Positions 16,275 through 24,797 of a DNA stretch of 64,000 nucleotides are shown in pieces (positions within the stretch are counted from its first letter, which is position 1; the number at the start of each line of letters is the position of its first letter). The position numbers and the translations under genes are program-made. The notes below the pieces were generated by a model. The model was given only the letters and a program-made list of their open reading frames with translations, had not been told where the DNA came from and searched no databases. The stretch lies in contig NZ_JACHIN010000010.1 in NCBI RefSeq assembly GCF_014203235.1, positions 186,001-250,000 on the forward strand, read 5' to 3'. Origin of the DNA: Nonomuraea endophytica (GTDB lineage: Bacteria; Actinomycetota; Actinomycetes; Streptosporangiales; Streptosporangiaceae).

Positions 16275-16301
16275 CCGCCCCGGCGCTACAGGCCGGGGCG
16301 G
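16275..16301 (+). terminator. GC-rich hairpin before helicase gene
   Basis: CCGCCCCGGC (16275-16284) pairs with GCCGGGGCGG (16292-16301), 7-nt loop. No T-run. It is followed at once by CACCCGAAGGAG and the helicase start, so it may end upstream transcription or process the leader. Confidence 0.5.
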
Positions 16302-16322
16302 CCCCACCCGAAGGAGATGGCC

Positions 16323-17789
16323 ATGGCCCCCACCCCCACCATCGAGCAGCAGTCCGTCATCGACGCCTACCTCACCGGCAAGAACCTCGTGATCGAGGCC
16401 GGCGCCGGAGCGGGAAAGAGCTCCACTCTGAAGATGTGCGCCGCTACCACCCGCGGCAGGAAGGGCCTGTACCTGGCCTACAACAAGAGCATCCAGGCTG
16501 ACGCGGCCAAGTCGTTCCCGCCGGACGTCACGTGCAAGACCGCTCACTCCCTGGCCTTCGGCGCGGTGGGCCGCCTGTACGCCCGTCGTCTCAAGGCTCC
16601 TCGAATGCGAGCCTTCGACATCGCCAAGGCGCTGAAGATCAATGAGCCGATCCGCGTCAACGATCTGCTGATCTCGCCGCAGATGCTGGCCCGCGTCGTC
16701 ATGGTGACGGTCGCCCGCTTCTGCCAGTCCGGATACACCGAGATCACCAACCAGCCTGTGCCTCGCCTCACCGGCTTGGACGACTACGACACGATGGCCG
16801 TCCTCCGGACGGTGGTGCCGCCGCTCGCGGCAGCAGCGTGGGCCGATATTCGCCGGACGGACGGGCGGCTCCCGTTCTCCCATGACGCCTACCTGAAGAT
16901 CTGGTCGCTGTCCGAGCCGCGACTGCCCTACGACTACGTGCTCCTGGACGAGGCGCAGGACTCCAACCCGCCGGTCATCTCCATCGTGGAGGGGCAGCGG
17001 AACGCCCAGAAGATCATCGTGGGGGACTCTGCCCAGTCGATCTACGGTTGGCGCGGCAGCGTGAACGCCATGGCCTCCTTCGACGGGGTGCGCCTCACGC
17101 TGTCACAGAGTTTCCGCTTCGGCGAAGCGGTTGCCGAAGAAGCCAACAAGTGGCTCGACCTCCTCGACGCCCCCCTTCGGCTGACCGGGTTCGACCAGAT
17201 CAACTCCCGCCTCGACGAGCTGCCTGACCCGGACGCGATCCTGTGCCGTACCAACGCGGCCACCCTGCGACAGGCGGTCGAGCAGATGGAGGCACATCGC
17301 CGGGTGGCCATCGTCGGAGGCGGAAGTCAGATCAAGTCGCTGGCTGAAGCCGCGATCCAGCTGAAGGCGGGGGCCGGGTGCGCGCACCCCGAGCTGTTCG
17401 CCTTCCAGACCTGGGGCCAGGTTCAGGATTATGTCGAGCAGGAGGAATCCGGCTCGGACCTGGCCCCCATGGTGCGGCTGATCGACCAGTTCGGGCCAGA
17501 CGAGATCATCTCGCTCATCGAGGGCCTGGCTGCGGAGGACCGCGCCGACGTGGTGTTGTCCACCGCGCACAAGAGCAAGGGCCGGGAGTGGCACCGCGTG
17601 CGGATCGCTGACGACTTCCCGGAGCCGAAGCGTACGGCCGACGACAAGCCGGGAAAGGTCAGCGCGGCCGACGCGATGCTCGCCTACGTCACGGTTACTC
17701 GCGCCCAGTTCGTCCTCGACCGGGGCGGCCTGGCCTGGGTGGACGAGTACACCAAACCCGCAAGCGAAACCGCCATCAACAACACCTGA
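16323..17789 (+). CDS. UvrD/Rep-like SF1 helicase
   Basis: 488 residues from ATG 16323; the ATG six bases upstream directly abuts AAGGAG and is too close. SF1A motifs: Walker A EAGAGAGKSST (about residues 24-34), motif II LLDEAQDSNP, motif III GDSAQSIYGWRG, motif IV LSQSFRF, motif V STAHKSKGREW and motif VI YVTVTRAQ. Shorter than host UvrD (about 700 residues), as is usual for phage versions. Likely unwinds DNA during phage replication or recombination. Its 3' end encodes a copy of the 19-bp repeat (17755-17773). Confidence 0.88.
   Translation: MAPTPTIEQQSVIDAYLTGKNLVIEAGAGAGKSSTLKMCAATTRGRKGLYLAYNKSIQADAAKSFPPDVTCKTAHSLAFGAVGRLYARRLKAPRMRAFDIAKALKINEPIRVNDLLISPQMLARVVMVTVARFCQSGYTEITNQPVPRLTGLDDYDTMAVLRTVVPPLAAAAWADIRRTDGRLPFSHDAYLKIWSLSEPRLPYDYVLLDEAQDSNPPVISIVEGQRNAQKIIVGDSAQSIYGWRGSVNAMASFDGVRLTLSQSFRFGEAVAEEANKWLDLLDAPLRLTGFDQINSRLDELPDPDAILCRTNAATLRQAVEQMEAHRRVAIVGGGSQIKSLAEAAIQLKAGAGCAHPELFAFQTWGQVQDYVEQEESGSDLAPMVRLIDQFGPDEIISLIEGLAAEDRADVVLSTAHKSKGREWHRVRIADDFPEPKRTADDKPGKVSAADAMLAYVTVTRAQFVLDRGGLAWVDEYTKPASETAINNT
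17755..17773 (+). repeat. AACCCGCAAGCNAAACCGC repeat, coding copy
   Basis: AACCCGCAAGCGAAACCGC lies inside the last codons of the helicase gene (read as KPASET). That it is kept even where it must be translated suggests selection on the DNA or RNA sequence itself. Confidence 0.6.
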
Positions 17790-17806
17790 TCTAGGTGGAG
17801 AACATC

Positions 17807-18070
17807 ATGACTGAAGTGCCCACCTTCAACCCCGACCGGTCCATCCCTGTCGTCCTCACTGAGGGCCTGGTGCTGGACATCCTGTACGGCCTAGAGCAGG
17901 CCGCCGCCGAGTATCACGAGGTGGGATTCTGCGCCGACTGCAACCGCACGGTCAGGGAATCCGGGATCTCTGACCTGCCCTGCGAAAACCATGCCATCGA
18001 CTTCGCGAAGGCAGACAGATGGCTGGACGCCATCGCCGCGCTGAAGAAGCTGACTGGGATCACCGTATGA
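17807..18070 (+). CDS. Hypothetical zinc-binding phage protein
   Basis: 87 residues. ATG 17807 is chosen because GGTGGAG lies 6 nt upstream; an in-frame GTG at 17795 overlaps that site. Contains C-x2-C (CADCNR) and a later C-x2-H (CENH), a possible zinc site, and a helical C-terminus. Stop overlaps the next ATG (ATGA). Confidence 0.7.
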   Translation: MTEVPTFNPDRSIPVVLTEGLVLDILYGLEQAAAEYHEVGFCADCNRTVRESGISDLPCENHAIDFAKADRWLDAIAALKKLTGITV

Positions 18071-18291
18071 CCGCCGTCGTCTGGTCGAACCTCATCCGGC
18101 CGCTGGAGTCCAACTGGCCGTGCGCGGCCCCCGGCTGCGCCGACCCCGCCGAGGTGGCCATCACCGCCGACGGCTGGCGCTATGGCCTGTGCTGGGCCGA
18201 TGCGGAGCGGTACCCCAGCTTCGACCCCGAGCTCCTCGACAACCGGACCGCCGCGGCGTCTTCCGAGACGCCCCCGCTTCCCACGCCTTGA
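18067..18291 (+). CDS. Small zinc-ribbon-like protein
   Basis: 74 residues, ATGA overlap with the previous gene. Pattern C-AAPG-C (CAAPGCADPA) followed by a later Cys (LCWADAERYP) is common in short actinophage proteins of unknown role. Followed by a hairpin at 18298-18328. Confidence 0.6.
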   Translation: MTAVVWSNLIRPLESNWPCAAPGCADPAEVAITADGWRYGLCWADAERYPSFDPELLDNRTAAASSETPPLPTP

Positions 18292-18297
18292 CCGAAT

Positions 18298-18328
18298 GCG
18301 GGCGGCTCGACAGCCACGGGCCGCCCGC
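18298..18328 (+). terminator. Hairpin after small zinc-ribbon gene
   Basis: GCGGGCGGC (18298-18306) pairs with GCCGCCCGC (18320-18328), 13-nt loop, just after the stop at 18291 and before the composite repeat. Terminator-like without a T-run. Confidence 0.5.
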
Positions 18329-18331
18329 GCA

Positions 18332-18372
18332 AACCCGCAAGCGAAACCGCTATCGATAGGACCTCACCCGAA
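18332..18372 (+). promoter_or_regulatory. Composite start-associated element, copy B
   Basis: AACCCGCAAGCGAAACCGC (18332-18350; contains AGCG-AAAC-CGCT inverted repeat) and CCTCACCCGAA (18362-18372) immediately before the ATG at 18374. This is the tightest copy, with only one base between the 11-mer and the start codon. Confidence 0.7.
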
Positions 18373-18373
18373 C

Positions 18374-19018
18374 ATGGCACCAAGAACCAAGGCCCGGCGT
18401 CAGCGCCGACGCGTCACCGACGACATGAAGAACAAGGCTGCCGAGAAGAAGGCGGTGGCCAACGCTCTGCTGGAAAGCTACGCAGAGCTGCTTATCGCTG
18501 ACCCGGGCGAGCTGGACCTGTTCTGCGCGATGGCGGCCAGCATCGGCGTCAAGAACGACCCCGCCGACGAGAGTGCCGAAGGCTACTCGGCGAAGAACGT
18601 GATGCTGCTCGCCGCGCAGCGCAGGCCCATCTCCCACTGCGGCAGCTTCAGCTACTGGCTCGCCCAGGGCCGCTGCGTCAAGAGCGGCGAGAAAGGCATG
18701 GTCACCTTCCGCCGCGCAGGCCGCAAGAACGAAGACAGCGAGGAGGACAAGAAGGCCCGCGAGAAGGGCGAGATCACGATCCCGCCCAAGGTGCGCTGGT
18801 TCGTCAAGGGCGGCACGTTCGACGTGCGCCAGACCCGCCCGATCGAGACCTGCCTGTTCTGCGGCACTACCCCGGCCAGCGCCGACGACACCACCACTGA
18901 GTGCCCCGCCACATGCGAAGTGTTCGCGCTGCGCTCCGGCCCTGTGGTCGACCCCGGCGCCGCGCTGACGCTCGCCGAGGAGATCGTCGCGGCGGGGGAA
19001 GACGAGGCCGACCTGTGA
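18374..19018 (+). CDS. ArdC-like ssDNA-binding domain protein
   Basis: 214 residues. The central part (RRPISHCGSFSYWLAQG, then CVKSGEKGMVTF) resembles the N-terminal ArdC domain, a single-stranded-DNA-binding anti-restriction domain common in plasmid and phage polyvalent proteins. A C-x2-C near residue 163 (CLFCGT) and later Cys residues may bind zinc. Lys/Arg-rich N-terminus. Its stop overlaps the GTG start of the DUF3560 fusion, so the two are coupled and probably act together on DNA. Confidence 0.65.
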   Translation: MAPRTKARRQRRRVTDDMKNKAAEKKAVANALLESYAELLIADPGELDLFCAMAASIGVKNDPADESAEGYSAKNVMLLAAQRRPISHCGSFSYWLAQGRCVKSGEKGMVTFRRAGRKNEDSEEDKKAREKGEITIPPKVRWFVKGGTFDVRQTRPIETCLFCGTTPASADDTTTECPATCEVFALRSGPVVDPGAALTLAEEIVAAGEDEADL

Positions 19019-20631
19019 TCACGATCAGGCACACCCACGTCGACGGCACGCTGGTCGAGGGCACGAGGAAGGGCGACGGAGCCTGGGAGATCCTCAAGCC
19101 GATCGGGTTCCACTACTTCCCGTCCATCCGCGCCATCGGCATCCGGCACTCCCGCGACCGGGTCGCCGACCGCTGGAAGATCAACCGAGGCGCGGAGAAG
19201 CTGCGCGAGGCCGGATTCGAGGTGGCAGTCGAGATCGACGACGAGCACCGCGACCGGGCGACGGTGCTCGCCGATCAGGCCGACCGGCTGGAGGACCGTC
19301 GCCACGCGTTGGAGAACAAAGCAGAGCGTCACGCTGGCCGGGCCGCCTCCGCGTACGGCAGGGCCCACGAGATCGCGGACGGCATCCCGATGGGCCAGCC
19401 GATCCTCATCGGGCACCACTCCGAGCGGCGAGCCCGTAAGGATCGGGAGAAGATCGACCGGGCAATGCAGACCGGGGCGCAGGAGAGCGACCTCGCGCAC
19501 GAGACGGCACGCCGTGCGAACGCAGTCGGCTCAGCTGCCGCCCACTCCGCCAGGCCCAGGGTGACCGCCCGCCGCATCAAGAAGGCGGAGACCGAACTGC
19601 GCGGCATCCAGCGGAGCCTGGACGGATACGAGCGGGTGTTCCGGGATTACAAGGGCGATCCGTACTACATCGAGACCCACCAGCCCGTCACCGGCCAGCA
19701 GCGCGAGCAGCTGCTCGCCCGCAAGGCACAGCTGGAGGACCAGCTCGCCTACGACAAGCAGCAGGTCGCCGCCGCCGTCGAGGAAGGCGTGCTCGTCGAG
19801 TACGGCAAGCACAATGTGCACGTCGGCGACCGGGTCTGGGCGTGGGGCTACAACGGGCTGGCCATGAGGGTCAACACGGTGACCGTGCGGCTGGACTTCC
19901 GCGACCACTGGCAGCCGAAGGTGCCGTTCACCGACGTGCTGAAGGTGGAGTGTCCGCACGCCGACGATGGGCCGGTCGTCGCAGCCACCAGCAGCCGGCC
20001 AGTGGCGAAGCGGGAGAAGGTGGCGGTCGCCCCGATCGTGGACCAGGAGGCGATGGCCGCCCTCAAGTCGAAGGTCGCCGCGGTGAACACCACGGCGTCG
20101 GCGCACTTGGATGTGTTCGTCACCCCTCCGGAACTCGCCGTCCGGCTTGCGGCCCAGGCCGGAGTTCGGGCAGGGGTCACGGTGCTGGAACCTTCGGCGG
20201 GTACGGGCAACATCGCGCGAGCGGCTGCGGCGTGCGGCGGGCTGGTGGACTGCGTGGAGTTCCACCCGGGCATGGCGGGACAGCTCGCCGACGCCGGTCT
20301 TGCTCGGGCGGTCCTGGCCGCGGACTTCCTCACCGTCGACCCCGGACTTGAAGAGCTCCGCCCGGATGGCTACGACGCCGTGATCATGAACCCGCCGTTC
20401 CGATCCGGTAAGGACATCGCGCACGTCAACCACGCGCTCAGGTTCGTCAAGCCGGGCGGGACCTTGGTCGCCGTCATGAGCGCGGGAGTGGCGCATGGTA
20501 CGAGAACCGCTGCCGTCGCCTTCCGCGGCATGGTAGAGGCCCGCGCCGGTCGGATCGAGCAGCTGCCGGCGGAGACGTTCAAGGCGTCGGGGACTCTGGT
20601 CAGAGCTCTCCTCGTCGTCATCCCCGGCTGA
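19015..20631 (+). CDS. DUF3560 domain - N6-adenine methyltransferase fusion
   Basis: 538 residues from GTG 19015. N-terminal DUF3560 (ITIRHTHVDGTLVEGTRKGD, about 1-130), then a long charged coiled coil (about 75-240), then a class I methyltransferase with SAM loop LEPSAGTGNIA (about 398-408) and catalytic MNPPF (N-P-P-F of N6-adenine or N4-cytosine methyltransferases, about 459). This is the architecture of a phage polyvalent protein; it may modify phage DNA to resist restriction. No target-recognition domain is evident. Confidence 0.83.
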   Translation: MITIRHTHVDGTLVEGTRKGDGAWEILKPIGFHYFPSIRAIGIRHSRDRVADRWKINRGAEKLREAGFEVAVEIDDEHRDRATVLADQADRLEDRRHALENKAERHAGRAASAYGRAHEIADGIPMGQPILIGHHSERRARKDREKIDRAMQTGAQESDLAHETARRANAVGSAAAHSARPRVTARRIKKAETELRGIQRSLDGYERVFRDYKGDPYYIETHQPVTGQQREQLLARKAQLEDQLAYDKQQVAAAVEEGVLVEYGKHNVHVGDRVWAWGYNGLAMRVNTVTVRLDFRDHWQPKVPFTDVLKVECPHADDGPVVAATSSRPVAKREKVAVAPIVDQEAMAALKSKVAAVNTTASAHLDVFVTPPELAVRLAAQAGVRAGVTVLEPSAGTGNIARAAAACGGLVDCVEFHPGMAGQLADAGLARAVLAADFLTVDPGLEELRPDGYDAVIMNPPFRSGKDIAHVNHALRFVKPGGTLVAVMSAGVAHGTRTAAVAFRGMVEARAGRIEQLPAETFKASGTLVRALLVVIPG

Positions 20632-20638
20632 GGCGAAC

Positions 20639-21421
20639 GTGCACCCGATCGCGAAGCTCGCCGCACGGCTCGCCGCCTGGGAAGATCTGGCGCGGCGCGG
20701 TACGACGGAGCACGAACGTGCCGCCGCCGACGAGCGGGCCGAGGCGCTGCGCCGCAGGTTGCGGCAGGAACGCGCGCAAGAGTGGTACGAGTGGCGCAGT
20801 CTCGCCATCCCGGAGACCGGCGGGTACGGCAAGGCCCGCTACCTGGCGATGGTGTCGATCGTGAAGGCGTACGGCTGCATCTTGCCGACGTACGGCCCGG
20901 GAGACTCGCCGCGCGATCGGTGGGGCGGCTACCTGCTGCGTTTCGGCGGACTCGGCGGCCTGGCCGAGCAGGTCGCGCTGAGGCTGCCTGACCTGCTCGC
21001 GGAGATCGACGAGGCGTCGAAGGCCGCAGTAAAGATCTACAACGTCCACCTCCGGGCGTTGCCGGACACCGAGCACGACCCGAAGTGGTCGCCGTCGCTG
21101 CGTCGCCGCTTCCGCGCCGACTACATCGCCACCTACGGCAGCGTCCTCGCCCACAAGATCATCCTTCATGGGGGGAGTCCTGAGCTGCCGTTTTCTGACA
21201 GCCCCGATGGCTTCTCCAGGGCCCTCGCCGACGCCGCACAGGCTGACGTGAGGCGGTTGGAGCTCGGCGGAGGGATCGATGCGCCCATGGCGCGGCTGTC
21301 CCGTCGCCGGGTTCACGTCCTGGAGTTGTCGCGCCGGATGGACCGGCCGACTAGGCCGCCAGCGGAAACGCTGGCGGTAAGAATGTCCGCACTACAAAGG
21401 GAAACAGGAGATCGATCATGA
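20639..21421 (+). CDS. Hypothetical protein with DUF2786-like N-terminus
   Basis: 260 residues from GTG 20639. The first 40 residues (IAKLAARL...TTEHERAAADERAEAL) resemble the start of DUF2786 proteins; the remainder is helical, basic and unrecognised. The 3' end covers a 9-bp hairpin (21356-21377) and overlaps the HU start by ATGA. Confidence 0.6.
   Translation: MHPIAKLAARLAAWEDLARRGTTEHERAAADERAEALRRRLRQERAQEWYEWRSLAIPETGGYGKARYLAMVSIVKAYGCILPTYGPGDSPRDRWGGYLLRFGGLGGLAEQVALRLPDLLAEIDEASKAAVKIYNVHLRALPDTEHDPKWSPSLRRRFRADYIATYGSVLAHKIILHGGSPELPFSDSPDGFSRALADAAQADVRRLELGGGIDAPMARLSRRRVHVLELSRRMDRPTRPPAETLAVRMSALQRETGDRS
21356..21377 (+). promoter_or_regulatory. Hairpin with GAAA tetraloop upstream of HU gene
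   Basis: CCGCCAGCG (21356-21364), GAAA, CGCTGGCGG (21369-21377): a perfect 9-bp stem with a GNRA tetraloop, 41 nt before the HU ATG. It shares the AGCG-NAAA-CGCT core with the dispersed repeat. May stabilise or process the HU mRNA. Confidence 0.5.
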
Positions 21422-21717
21422 ACAAGCGTGAGTTGGTCGAGGCCGTGGCCGCGGAAGCCGGACTGACCAAGAGCTCTGCGGCCGAGGCGGTCAACGCCGT
21501 GCTGGATGTGATCACCAACACCGTGGCCACTGGCGAGAAGGTGAGCATCACCGGGTTCGGCTCGTTCGAGCAGGTCCACAAGCCTGCCCGCGCCGCTCGC
21601 AACCCCTCTACCGGGGCCGAGGTCGAGGTCGCGGAGAGCTGGGCGCCCAAGTTCCGGCCCGGTTCGGACTTCAAGGAACTGGTGAACATTAACGGCCGCC
21701 GGGCCGCCGACAGCTAG
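21418..21717 (+). CDS. hup: HU-family DNA-binding protein
   Basis: 99 residues. MNKRELVEAVAAEAGLTKS is the typical HU N-terminus, followed by GFGSFEQVHKPARAARNPSTG (beta arm) and a C-terminal helix. Binds and bends DNA as a dimer; a phage HU can assist integration, replication or gene control. ACAGGAG ribosome site 6 nt upstream. A clear terminator follows. Confidence 0.95.
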   Translation: MNKRELVEAVAAEAGLTKSSAAEAVNAVLDVITNTVATGEKVSITGFGSFEQVHKPARAARNPSTGAEVEVAESWAPKFRPGSDFKELVNINGRRAADS

Positions 21718-21725
21718 CACCGCTC

Positions 21726-21762
21726 GGGTGCGAGCGTAGGGCACGCTCGCACCCGCTCTTTT
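21726..21762 (+). terminator. Rho-independent terminator after HU
   Basis: GGGTGCGAGCGT (21726-21737) pairs perfectly with 21743-21754 across a 5-nt loop, followed by GCTCTTTT. It ends the 15.2-21.7 kb early operon. Confidence 0.8.
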
Positions 21763-21832
21763 GCGCGCCAACAACAACGGCTCCGCTGCGTCGCCGCTCA
21801 GCTGGTTACGAGGGTCGCGCGGTGACAGCAGA

Positions 21833-22285
21833 TCACCATCGAGCGCCGAGCTCGAACCAGGTCACGCCTGACGGGGGATGCCAGGAGAAGGCATGGAGTG
21901 TGTAGTTGTCTGCGGGCATGCCATTGCACACCCAGGACTGAGCCGGAGCCTCAAGCTGGAAGTCGATTTCGCAGACCACTTGGTATCCCCACCTTCGTCG
22001 AAGTTGCCAGTGAGCTGGCCCATTCCCGTCCGCGTCGATGTCGATGGCGATGGTTCCTCCGGGAAAGTCCGGAAATTGCATCATGCATCCCGTCCTGTAT
22101 TGCCCAGGTGCAGCCTGGCAGCGTTGAGTTGGGTTGGCCGCTGTTGCGGCATTCGGCTTCTGCCGGAGAGAAGCCGCTTGTGGGGTGTTAGCCGATACAG
22201 ATGTCGCTGAACTGGGAACCGGCGTTCCGGAGATGGCCAGGCATGCGGCTGCGCCTAACGTGATGCCGATCTTCTTGACGTTCAA
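21833..22285 (-). CDS. Secreted protein with four cysteines (possible lysogenic-conversion gene)
   Basis: 150 residues from TTG 22285. A cleavable signal peptide (about 1-28) precedes a mature domain with four Cys, probably two disulfides, and several aromatic residues (HWQLRRRWGYQVVCE, WVCNGMPADNYTL). Resembles small secreted actinomycete proteins of unknown role. It stands alone on the minus strand between two plus-strand phage operons, the position expected of a lysogen-expressed cargo gene. Confidence 0.65.
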   Translation of the reverse strand: MNVKKIGITLGAAACLAISGTPVPSSATSVSANTPQAASLRQKPNAATAANPTQRCQAAPGQYRTGCMMQFPDFPGGTIAIDIDADGNGPAHWQLRRRWGYQVVCEIDFQLEAPAQSWVCNGMPADNYTLHAFSWHPPSGVTWFELGARW

Positions 22286-22750
22286 GTCTCCGCCCCTTCT
22301 ATGGATAAGTGCGGTAAGGCCTGGTAGGCGAGGTGCTTATGGCCTTATCTGTACACCACGAAGGTTGATCGGAGTCAGAGCGCGAGAGCCAATCAATCAA
22401 CTCCAACCAATTCTGGTCGCCAAGACAATGGAGGATGTCGATGCGAATGCCCCGCATGGGAGTGGAGAGGCCAATGTTGAGAGTGTGCAGTCTCTACCGA
22501 AGCACTGCTGATCGTGCTGCGGGTGGAGGTGCCCTTTATCTTGAGGATTGACCAGGCGATCAGGCCGAGCTCAAGGAATAGGGTGATGAGGCCAGGATTG
22601 CCTTATCGAAGAAGACGCAAAGACCATGGCGCTGCAGGCGTTTGGAACGCTGCCATGTCTCTTCGATGAAGAATTTTCACATTCTATTGAAGACCCCAGA
22701 GCCTCTATCGGGCTGCGACAAGCCTTTACCTCAATCTCCGAAGCCGGGAC
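22286..22750. other. Gene-free interval
   Basis: About 465 bp with visibly lower GC than the neighbours. It holds stop codons in all frames and no tRNA, hairpin or convincing short gene that I can see. It should contain the promoter of the minus-strand secreted protein. Confidence 0.5.
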
Positions 22751-23290
22751 TTAGATGTGATGCGGAATCCTCATGCGCATGAAATAGGCGTTCAGGGCCG
22801 TCTCGACCATGTCCTGGGGGCCCATCACCATGTTCTCGCAGGCGTAGGTCAGCCTCGCGTCCGTCAGAGGCAGCACACGGACGCCGATGGGGACCAGGTC
22901 GAGGTGTGCGGTGCCGTGGGTGCGTTTGCGCGGGGTGCGCTCCCGCGGTTCCCTCTCGCCCTTTGGCAGGGGCAGGTCCTTGGGGACGCCGAGGGCGTCG
23001 AAGTAGAGGTTGAGGGCGTCCTCGATGACCTTCTGAGGGCCGCCGCCCGTGACGGCGCAGGCTGCGCTGAGGCGGGAGTTGACGGCTGGCTCGATCCGCA
23101 CGGCGAGACGGACACGTTCGGTGGGCTGCTTGATACGACGGGGCGTCGTCTCCATCTCACGGCTTCGGCCGGTCCGCGCTGGCGCTTTCGCTTGTTCGGC
23201 TCCCGGGGTGCTGTGATCGTCGCCGGGCTCGACGAACAGGGCTCGCGGAGCTGCTTCGTCGGGCTGTTCTTGCGGCTTTGCCCTTGCCAT
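22751..23290 (-). CDS. Tandem ribbon-helix-helix-like DNA-binding protein
   Basis: 179 residues from ATG 23290 (AGAAGG 8 nt upstream; ATG 23308 is an alternative). Two related segments, RLAVRIEPAVNSRLSAACAV (about 64-83) and IGVRVLPLTDARLTYACENM (about 137-156), each continue into a helix ending ALNLYFDALGVP or ALNAYFMRMRIP. Each looks like a CopG/Arc beta strand plus two helices, so one chain may form a pseudo-dimer. Minus-strand and divergent from the 23.7-29.9 kb operon, so a regulator of that operon is plausible. Confidence 0.65.
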   Translation of the reverse strand: MARAKPQEQPDEAAPRALFVEPGDDHSTPGAEQAKAPARTGRSREMETTPRRIKQPTERVRLAVRIEPAVNSRLSAACAVTGGGPQKVIEDALNLYFDALGVPKDLPLPKGEREPRERTPRKRTHGTAHLDLVPIGVRVLPLTDARLTYACENMVMGPQDMVETALNAYFMRMRIPHHI

Positions 23291-23672
23291 GAGGGTGGCC
23301 TTCTCCATCCGGCTCAGGAGTCGTCTCCCCTAAGTGATCCCACGTTTCCGGTTTTTGCGCAAACCGCAACGCCGAATTCAGCATGCGAAAGCGCTTGCAC
23401 GATGGATCGGGAAAGGGGTCTGTATGCGTCTGTGAGAGTCCGTGACGGTCCCTGACTCCCTGTCGGGTCCCATCCCCTTCGGATTGCGTCTGTCGCTGTC
23501 TCTGGAGCTCTCAGAGTGTTCTCGTGTGAGTTGCAAAAACGCATGGAAATTGAGAGACTTTGAGTGATCGCTAAGCGTAAACCGGCAGGTCAGAACGGTG
23601 AACGCAAGCGAAAACGCTGGCGACTAGCCATCGCCAGCCCTCACCCGAACCAAGCCTGCGAACGGAGTCCAC
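23291..23672. promoter_or_regulatory. Divergent regulatory region with repeats and composite element, copy C
   Basis: Contains the palindromic TTTGCGCAAA (23356-23365), direct TGCGTCTGT repeats near 23434 and 23487, GAACGCAAGCGAAAACGC (23600-23617), a hairpin GCTGGCGA/TCGCCAGC (23616-23638) that excludes the AGCG-AAAA-CGCT fold, and CCTCACCCGAA (23639-23649). Probably holds promoters for the RHH-like gene and for the early operon. Confidence 0.55.
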
Positions 23673-24371
23673 GTGACAGACGTGCCCGACAAGATGCTCA
23701 AGCGCATCCAGGGCCTTCTCGCCAAGGCCCAGGCCACCAACTTCGAGGCCGAAGCCGACACCTACATGGCGGCGGCCCTGAAGCTCATGGCCAAGTACGG
23801 CGTCGAGATGGCCCATCTCGCCGACAGCGGCCAAGTCGCCGACGAAGTCACCACCTTCGAGGTCCTCATCGGAACCTCCTACGGCGTCGACCGGCGTGCC
23901 CTGCTCGTCAACATCGCCCGCGCCAAGCGGTGCCGACCCGTCTACAGGCAGATGCCTAACGGCTACCTGGTGACGATCGTCGGCCACGCCTCCGACCTGG
24001 AGCAGGTCAAATTGCTCAACGCCTCCCTCCAGCTCCAGATGGGCAAGGGCGCACGCACCGCTCGCGACAGCAGCGGCAAGAGCTCCACTGGGTTCAGGAA
24101 GGGCTGGATGCTCGGCTTCTATACCCGTGTCTACGAACGCATGATGGACGCCGAACGCGCCGCGACGAGCGAACCGCGCCCCGCCGACACCGCGTCGGCC
24201 ACGGGCCGCTCGACAGAACTGGTCCTGGCCAGCCGCGAACAGGCGGTCCAGGCGTCCTTCGAGAAGCGATACCCGAAACTCGGCAAGGCGCCGAAACGGA
24301 CGCTGACCAACGCCTCCGGCTACAGCGCCGGGCGCGCGGCCGGCGACCCAGGCCGACATCGGCGGCAGTAA
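23673..24371 (+). CDS. DUF2786 domain protein
   Basis: 232 residues from GTG 23673. The N-terminus (MLKRIQGLLAKAQATNFEAEADTYM) through KYGVEMAHLA is the DUF2786 pattern; the following half (RAKRCRPVYR...TIVGHASDLEQVKLLNASL) matches the domain usually found behind it in actinophages. Role unknown. First gene of the 23.7-29.9 kb operon. Confidence 0.82.
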   Translation: MTDVPDKMLKRIQGLLAKAQATNFEAEADTYMAAALKLMAKYGVEMAHLADSGQVADEVTTFEVLIGTSYGVDRRALLVNIARAKRCRPVYRQMPNGYLVTIVGHASDLEQVKLLNASLQLQMGKGARTARDSSGKSSTGFRKGWMLGFYTRVYERMMDAERAATSEPRPADTASATGRSTELVLASREQAVQASFEKRYPKLGKAPKRTLTNASGYSAGRAAGDPGRHRRQ

Positions 24372-24407
24372 CCGCGTATCCGCCACCGCGGCGCAGGGCT
24401 CGCTTCG

Positions 24408-24740
24408 GTGAAGCGCCACGCCCTGCCGCTGGACGAGCACAACCCTGTGGTCTTCCTGGTCCGCACCGACACCCGGATCGAGCTGATGACGCTCGCCGCC
24501 TACACCGCCTACTCCCGCGAGCAGCTGGCCGTTCCGGTCTGGGAGAGCGAGCGGCCGATCGCACGCATGTTCCGCCACGGCTCCGACCCGATCGGCCCCT
24601 TCGAGCCGGTCTGGTGGAACCTCTGCGACAGCTACGGAGCCCTCTACGCCTTCCTCGTCACCAATCACGGCGTACACATCCGGTTCGGCAGCACGCCGTA
24701 CCAGATCACCCTGCGCGAAGCGCCCGCTCCCACCCCCTGA
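24408..24740 (+). CDS. Hypothetical phage protein
   Basis: 110 residues from GTG 24408. Contains a Trp/Tyr-rich middle (EPVWWNLCDSYGALYAF). No known motif and no membrane segment. Followed by a perfect hairpin. Confidence 0.6.
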   Translation: MKRHALPLDEHNPVVFLVRTDTRIELMTLAAYTAYSREQLAVPVWESERPIARMFRHGSDPIGPFEPVWWNLCDSYGALYAFLVTNHGVHIRFGSTPYQITLREAPAPTP

Positions 24741-24746
24741 TCTTCC

Positions 24747-24774
24747 GCTGGCTCCGCCGCAAGGCGGAGCCAGC
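24747..24774 (+). terminator. Perfect 12-bp hairpin with GCAA loop
   Basis: GCTGGCTCCGCC (24747-24758), GCAA, GGCGGAGCCAGC (24763-24774). Intergenic, GNRA tetraloop, no T-run. A terminator or processing site inside the operon. Confidence 0.6.
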
Positions 24775-24797
24775 ACCCCTGCAACGGAGGCCCACTC

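Noticed and set aside
22427..22510. 27-residue peptide in the low-GC gap
   Set aside because: No ribosome site and no neighbouring coupled gene; likely chance.
22286..22750. tRNA or small RNA gene in the low-GC gap
   Set aside because: No cloverleaf arms, TTCRA loop or strong hairpin could be found by eye.
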